Assembly: GCA_902772745.1 (NCBI GenBank) | Contig: CACYBV010000354.1 | Location: 1 to 8,459, forward strand | Direction: 5' to 3' | DNA from: an uncultured Eubacteriales bacterium | GTDB taxonomy: Bacteria > Bacillota > Clostridia > Lachnospirales > Lachnospiraceae | Length of the DNA stretch: 8,459 nucleotides | In this document: piece after piece, positions 4,916 through 8,459 of the stretch | Position numbering within the stretch: the stretch's first letter is position 1 | Layout: each line of letters begins with the position of its first letter | Made by a program: the position numbers and the translations under genes | The notes under the pieces: generated by a model | Databases searched by the model: none | Seen by the model: the letters and a program-made list of their open reading frames with translations, nothing else | What the model was told of the DNA's origin: nothing

Positions 4916-7348
4916 ATGTTATTACCCCTTAGCTGGTTAAAAGAATATGTGGATATCAATGTCACCCCAGAAGTTCTCGAGGAAAAGCTGTTCTCCTGCG
5001 GCTTCGAGGTGGAGGAATTCTACCAGGTCGGAAAGGACATCAAAGGCGTCGTCGTCGGTCTTGTCGAATCCTGCGAACCGATCGAAGGCACGCATCTCTC
5101 GCTGTGCATGGTAAACGCCGGATCATACGGTACTTTCCAGGTATGCTGCGGCGCCGACAATGTGCATGCCGGCGGAAAGTTCCCGCTCGCGCTTGTCGGT
5201 GCGCAGGTCTATGCGACCGCGAAGGACCACGTGACCGTCGAAGGCCTGATGGAAATCAAAGCCGGAAAGCTCCGGGGCTACGATTCCTGCGGAATGCTCT
5301 GCTCGGGAACCGAACTCGGCCTCACGGAAGACCTCTATCCCGGCGCGGGCTACAACGGACTGCTGGCGCTCCCGGATGATTCCGAGCCCGGTGCGGACGT
5401 AAAGGAAATCACCGGCCTTGACGACTGGATTTACGATGTGAGCATTTACGCAAACCGTCCGGACGCGATGAGCATTTTCGGAATCGCGCGCGAAGTCGCC
5501 GCGGTTTTGAATGCACCGCTTCACGAACCGGATCTCTCCTATACGGAGCATAAAACCAAGGCGGAAGTCACGGGATCGGATCTTACAGTCACGGTTTCGG
5601 CGCCGGACCTCTGCCCGAGATACATCGGCCATTACGTTTACGACGTAAAGATCGCCGAGTCCCCGGCCTGGATGAGGCGCCGGCTCGCGCTTGTCGGCTG
5701 CAATTCGATTTCAAACATCGTCGACATCACAAACTATGTCCTGAAGGAACTCGGACAGCCGATGCATGCCTTCGATGAAGCTTTCCTTTCGCAGTCGCAC
5801 ATTGAAGTGCGGCGGGCAGATCCGAACGAACCGATCGTCACGCTTGACGAGAAGGAGTTCCGGCTGAACCGGGACAACCTCGTGATCTGCGACGGCGAGA
5901 AGCCGGTGGCTCTGGCGGGCATCATGGGCGGTCTGAATTCGGAGATCCGGGATACGACTTCAGGCGTCGTCTTCGAAGCCGCGAAATTTGCGAGAGACAA
6001 TGTACGGAAGACCTCGAGAGCACTCGGGCAGGCTTCGGACTCCAGCGCGGTTTTCAGTAAGGGCGTCAACGAATATACGACCGTCATGGCGATGAAGCGC
6101 GCGCTGCATCTCGTGGAGGAACTCGGCTGCGGAACCGTAAGCTCCACCCATGTGGACGCGAATACCGGAAACAGCATCGACCCGAAACCGCTTACGGTCA
6201 GTGTGAAACGCGTCAACGGCGTTCTGGGAATCACGGTTCCGGATCAGGAAATTGTCAGCATCCTGTCGCGCCTTTCGATGCAGCCGGAGCTTGACGGAGA
6301 TACGCTTTCCCTCAGGATCCCGGCTTACCGCGAGGACATGGAAGCCTATCAGGACGTGGCGGAGGAAGTCATCCGCATGTACGGATACGACCATGTGCAG
6401 TCGACCTTCATGCCGACAGCGCGCGTCACATCCGGCGGTCGGAACATTCACCAGAAGGCGCTTCTCCGGCTTCGTCAGAATCTGGCGGCGGCCGGCGCCT
6501 GTGAAGCCATCCATTATTCCTTCTTCTCACCGGAGGATTTCGAGCTTCTGCGGCTTCCTGATTCTGCGCCGGAGCGCCGGGCGATCCGCATCCTGAACCC
6601 GATCAACGAAAACCTTTCCCTGATGCGTACGACGCTCGTTCCCCAGATGCTTCAGGCAATCCAGCGGAATGAGAAGCGCGGAACGATCGAAGGCCGGCTT
6701 TTCGAGATCGGAAAAGCCTTCCTCGCGAAATCCCTTCCGCTCGAGGATTATCCGGAGGAGCGTGAAACCCTCTGCGTCGGCGTTTTCGGAACGGAAGAGA
6801 ACTTCTTTACCCTGAAAGGCCTTGCGGATACGGCGGCGGCAAGCTACGGCGTGAAGTTCCGTTATGAAGCTTCGGATACTTCCTTCCTGCATCCCTACCA
6901 GACCGCGGCGATTCTTCTTGACGGCGAAAAAATCGGTGTTCTTGGAAAAGTGAAGTACGAAATCGCGGACGAACTCGTTCTCAGGACGCCTGCGTACATT
7001 TTAGAGCTTGACTTATCGGCACTTTCGAAATATGATAACAATATGAAAAAGTACCGTCCGCTGCCGAAGTTCGATGTCGAGAAACGCGACTTCGCCTTTG
7101 TCTGTGACAGGGAGATCAGCTGCGAACAGATTGAAGAAGCCATCGCCGGTGCCTGCCCCTATGTCACATCGGTCCGTCTCTTCGACGTATACGAAGGTCC
7201 GAATCTTCCCTCCGGGAAGAAGAGCATGGCTTTCAGCGTCGTCTTCACACCGGACCAGCATGCATTCTCGGAGCAGGAGATGAACGGATATACAGATGCG
7301 GTGCTTGCGGCACTTTCGGAGAAGTACGGAGCGGTGCTCCGAAGCTGA
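4916..7348 (+). CDS. pheT: Phenylalanyl-tRNA synthetase beta subunit
   Basis: This is the beta subunit of phenylalanyl-tRNA synthetase, responsible for tRNA binding and for editing mischarged Tyr-tRNA-Phe. At 810 residues it is the usual full-length bacterial form. The domains read in order: an EMAP-II-like tRNA-binding OB fold (about 40-150, ending LRGYDSCGMLCSGTELGL), the B3/B4 editing domain (about 215-385, with CPRYIGHYV at 233 and QPMHAFD), B5 (about 405-475), the catalytic-like core starting at MYGYDHVQSTFMP (about 488), and a C-terminal ferredoxin-fold anticodon-binding domain (about 712-810, PLPKFDVEKRDFAFVCD). The start is supported by GGGGAGGTG 6 nt upstream. The first eight codons include three TTA codons and are more AT-rich than the rest, typical of an open initiation region. 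It is co-transcribed with pheS. Confidence 0.97.
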   Translation: MLLPLSWLKEYVDINVTPEVLEEKLFSCGFEVEEFYQVGKDIKGVVVGLVESCEPIEGTHLSLCMVNAGSYGTFQVCCGADNVHAGGKFPLALVGAQVYATAKDHVTVEGLMEIKAGKLRGYDSCGMLCSGTELGLTEDLYPGAGYNGLLALPDDSEPGADVKEITGLDDWIYDVSIYANRPDAMSIFGIAREVAAVLNAPLHEPDLSYTEHKTKAEVTGSDLTVTVSAPDLCPRYIGHYVYDVKIAESPAWMRRRLALVGCNSISNIVDITNYVLKELGQPMHAFDEAFLSQSHIEVRRADPNEPIVTLDEKEFRLNRDNLVICDGEKPVALAGIMGGLNSEIRDTTSGVVFEAAKFARDNVRKTSRALGQASDSSAVFSKGVNEYTTVMAMKRALHLVEELGCGTVSSTHVDANTGNSIDPKPLTVSVKRVNGVLGITVPDQEIVSILSRLSMQPELDGDTLSLRIPAYREDMEAYQDVAEEVIRMYGYDHVQSTFMPTARVTSGGRNIHQKALLRLRQNLAAAGACEAIHYSFFSPEDFELLRLPDSAPERRAIRILNPINENLSLMRTTLVPQMLQAIQRNEKRGTIEGRLFEIGKAFLAKSLPLEDYPEERETLCVGVFGTEENFFTLKGLADTAAASYGVKFRYEASDTSFLHPYQTAAILLDGEKIGVLGKVKYEIADELVLRTPAYILELDLSALSKYDNNMKKYRPLPKFDVEKRDFAFVCDREISCEQIEEAIAGACPYVTSVRLFDVYEGPNLPSGKKSMAFSVVFTPDQHAFSEQEMNGYTDAVLAALSEKYGAVLRS

Positions 7349-7390
7349 CGGAACCCCGTAACGAAGGGGAGACTTTGGAAAGGAAAGAGT

Positions 7391-7909
7391 ATGAATCAGG
7401 ATATTTACGCCGAATGGCTCATTAAACGGAAAAGTCCATGGTATAAGATTCCGTATTACCTGCTGGTTATCGTGCTCGTGCTTGCGGTCCTGATCTTTAT
7501 GATCAGCAGCCCCTACGGCTCGTGGGGCATCGTCGGCGTCGCAGTCATCATCATCGGCGTCATGTTCACTCACCGGTATCTGAAGGTCGAGTACGAGTAC
7601 GTTTTCGTGACTTCGGAGCTCTCGGTGGATGCGATCTACAGCGAGCAGATCCGGAAAAACAAGCTGCGCGTCGAGATGAGCGATGTCGAATCCGTACAGG
7701 TGACGAACGAAGAGTGGCTGAAGCAGAAACAGGAGGACAAGTCCATCGTTTTCGAGGATTATACCTCTCATGAGAAGGATGCGGACCAGTCCTATACAAT
7801 CATCTACACCAGCAAGGGAGCGACCCACATCCTGACTTTCGAGCCGAACGAGAAGCTCCTGCATGCGATGTGGAGATGCTCGCCGAGCAAGGTCAAGATA
7901 CAGCGGTAA
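7391..7909 (+). CDS. Small two-TM membrane protein, DUF6106-like
   Basis: This 172-residue protein has a short N-terminal cytoplasmic segment (MNQDIYAEWLIKRKSPWYK) and two hydrophobic helices (about 20-38 and 45-60). A soluble C-terminal domain of about 110 residues starts with the aromatic-rich stretch LKVEYEYVFVTSELSVDAIY. From memory the layout and these motifs resemble the uncharacterised DUF6106 proteins of Lachnospiraceae; I could not verify that. With positive residues before TM1 and a hairpin topology, both termini are probably cytoplasmic. GGAAAGGA lies a few bases before the ATG. The gene starts 42 nt after pheT with no terminator between, so it is probably read from the T-box promoter, although a role in translation is not implied. 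No catalytic motif is visible, and its function is unknown. Confidence 0.8.
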   Translation: MNQDIYAEWLIKRKSPWYKIPYYLLVIVLVLAVLIFMISSPYGSWGIVGVAVIIIGVMFTHRYLKVEYEYVFVTSELSVDAIYSEQIRKNKLRVEMSDVESVQVTNEEWLKQKQEDKSIVFEDYTSHEKDADQSYTIIYTSKGATHILTFEPNEKLLHAMWRCSPSKVKIQR

Positions 7910-7919
7910 GAGTCCTGAT

Positions 7920-7965
7920 TGCCGGAAGCGGAATAAAGCGCATTCCGGGACTTCCGGCATTCGTT
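7920..7965 (+). terminator. Terminator-like hairpin ending the pheST operon
   Basis: GCCGGAAG (7921-7928) pairs with CTTCCGGC (7951-7958), and an inner GGAAT (7930-7934) pairs with ATTCC (7942-7946). The stem is strong but the following tract (ATTCGTTAAAT) is a weak T run, so termination may be incomplete. It begins 11 nt after the stop codon. Confidence 0.65.
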
Positions 7966-8023
7966 AAATCTCTGTACGAAGACATACGTCCGCTTTCCTC
8001 ATTGCGGGCCGCATAAACAGCAT

Positions 8024-8066
8024 AAAAGAGCACCGGGAACCGAGAGTGTATTCCGGTGCTCTTTTT
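8024..8066 (+). terminator. Strong intrinsic terminator, symmetric
   Basis: A 15-bp stem pairs AAAAGAGCACCGGGA (8024-8038) with TTCCGGTGCTCTTTT (8051-8065), with one G-T pair and a 12-nt loop, and ends in five Ts. The A run on the 5' side would make it work in both directions. Confidence 0.88.
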
Positions 8067-8070
8067 GAAC

Positions 8071-8105
8071 AGGAGAGAGCAGCGCCGGTCTGCTCTCCTT
8101 TTTTT
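8071..8105 (+). terminator. Second tandem intrinsic terminator
   Basis: GAGAGCAG (8075-8082) pairs with CTGCTCTC (8090-8097) around a 7-nt loop, followed by seven Ts (8099-8105). It starts 5 nt after the previous terminator. Confidence 0.83.
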
Positions 8106-8139
8106 CGTCACTTTCCATATCTCCCCCGAAACCTTTTTG

Positions 8140-8168
8140 TCTGATCTGTACAATCAGAGAGGATCAGA
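8140..8168. repeat. Inverted repeat upstream of the glgC promoter, possible operator
   Basis: TCTGATC (8140-8146) has two downstream complements: ATCAGA (8153-8158), giving a 6-bp stem with a 7-nt loop, and GATCAGA (8162-8168), giving 7 bp. It lies 25-53 nt upstream of the -35 box, a position suited to a regulator site. No regulator is identified. Confidence 0.4.
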
Positions 8169-8221
8169 TAAAAAATATTTTAGTAAAATCTATTCACAAA
8201 TGCAAAAAAACATGTTATACT
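8169..8221 (+). promoter_or_regulatory. glgC promoter with AT-rich upstream element
   Basis: TTCACA (8193-8198) and TATACT (8216-8221) are 17 nt apart, each one mismatch from the sigma-A consensus. The 20 bases upstream are almost all A and T and include the palindrome AAAATATTTT (8172-8181), resembling an UP element. The predicted start near 8228 gives a leader of about 30 nt. Confidence 0.82.
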
Positions 8222-8258
8222 ATACCATCATAAATATGACAGCCACAGAGGTGCGATT

Positions 8259-8459
8259 ATGAGCATGAAAAAAGAAATGATAGCGATGCTGCTGGCCGGC
8301 GGCCAGGGCAGTCGTCTCGGAGTGCTGACGGCGCATATGGCGAAGCCGGCAGTCTCCTTCGGCGGGAAATACCGGATTATCGATTTCCCGCTTTCAAACT
8401 GTATCAACTCCGGCGTCGATACGGTCGGCGTCATGACGCAGTACCAGCCCCTGCGGTTG
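8259..8459 (+). CDS. glgC: Glucose-1-phosphate adenylyltransferase, 3'-truncated by window edge
   Basis: These are the first 67 codons of ADP-glucose pyrophosphorylase, which makes ADP-glucose from glucose-1-phosphate and ATP as the committed step of bacterial glycogen synthesis in the cytoplasm. The N-terminal nucleotidyltransferase signature is intact: MLLAGGQGSRLGVLT (glycine-rich nucleotide-binding loop) followed by AKPAVSFGGKYRIIDFPLSN, then GVMTQYQPLRL. The start at 8259 has AGAGGTG 5 nt upstream; ATG 8265 is an in-frame alternative two codons later with poorer spacing. The frame is open to the window end, and full-length enzymes are near 380-430 residues, so most of the gene is outside. 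It has its own promoter and is isolated from the pheST operon by tandem terminators. In many Clostridia it heads a glycogen gene cluster; whether that holds here is not visible. Confidence 0.95.
   Translation, partial: MSMKKEMIAMLLAGGQGSRLGVLTAHMAKPAVSFGGKYRIIDFPLSNCINSGVDTVGVMTQYQPLRL

Larger units (their letters stand above)
7910..8258 (+). other. Intergenic region between the pheST operon and glgC
   Basis: No gene is supported in these 349 bases. They hold three successive hairpins (7920-7965, 8024-8066, 8071-8105), a 65-nt stretch between the first two with nothing recognisable, then from about 8106 an increasingly AT-rich promoter region with an inverted repeat (8140-8168), an A/T tract (8169-8189) and the glgC promoter. 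Confidence 0.8.

Noticed and set aside
7013..7960. Long open frame on the - strand (about 315 codons) opposite the end of pheT and the membrane-protein gene
   Set aside because: It lies antisense to two well-supported genes and runs through their terminator hairpin. The product has no recognisable domain, and GC-rich third positions readily create such mirror frames.
8024..8105. Tandem hairpins as a short CRISPR or repeat array
   Set aside because: The two stems have different sequences, each ends in a T run, and there are no repeated spacers. They are ordinary intrinsic terminators.
8056..8262. Open frame of 68 codons running up to glgC
   Set aside because: It starts within one terminator hairpin and crosses a second terminator and the glgC promoter, and it shows no protein-like features.

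Overview
The window looks like a chromosomal segment of a fairly GC-rich Clostridia member (Bacillota), most plausibly Lachnospiraceae-like. The basis is a Phe-specific T-box leader ahead of pheST, strong purine-rich ribosome binding sites, sigma-A promoters with near-perfect TATAAT boxes, a clostridial-style GH38 alpha-mannosidase, and a small two-TM protein resembling DUF6106. All recognised genes lie on the + strand. I see no mobile element, CRISPR array, tRNA or rRNA, and no defence or secretion system.

Layout. 2-2122: 3' two thirds of a GH38 alpha-mannosidase whose start lies left of the window, ending at a terminator (2132-2165). A strong promoter (2147-2174) is nested in that terminator and drives a ~300-nt unit (about 2181-2480). 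This unit is either a structured non-coding RNA or a 64-codon gene, and it is the least explained part of the window. 2595-3491: a LysR-type regulator with no visible divergent partner. 3488-3831: promoter and complete phenylalanine T-box, with UUC specifier, AGGGTGGTACCGCG core and terminator. 3855-4898 and 4916-7348: pheS and pheT, the two subunits of phenylalanyl-tRNA synthetase. 7391-7909: a small membrane protein co-oriented 42 nt behind pheT. 7910-8258: intergenic, with three hairpin terminators or terminator-like hairpins in a row, then an AT-rich promoter region. 8259-end: the first 67 codons of glgC (ADP-glucose pyrophosphorylase).

How it fits together. The clearest regulatory logic is Phe T-box control. 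Uncharged tRNA-Phe would read UUC in Stem I and pair its 3' end with TGGT in the antiterminator, allowing transcription of pheS-pheT and probably the membrane-protein gene, up to the hairpin at 7920. glgC starts a separate glycogen unit, insulated by two tandem terminators and served by a very good promoter with an AT-rich upstream element. The alpha-mannosidase and LysR genes are independent accessory metabolism and regulation.

I did not find an evident new multi-gene system. The best candidate for something undescribed is the 2181-2480 transcript. It has several well-formed hairpins and shares short colinear sequence blocks with the pheS T-box 1.4 kb downstream. All calls come from reading the sequence; no database search was possible.
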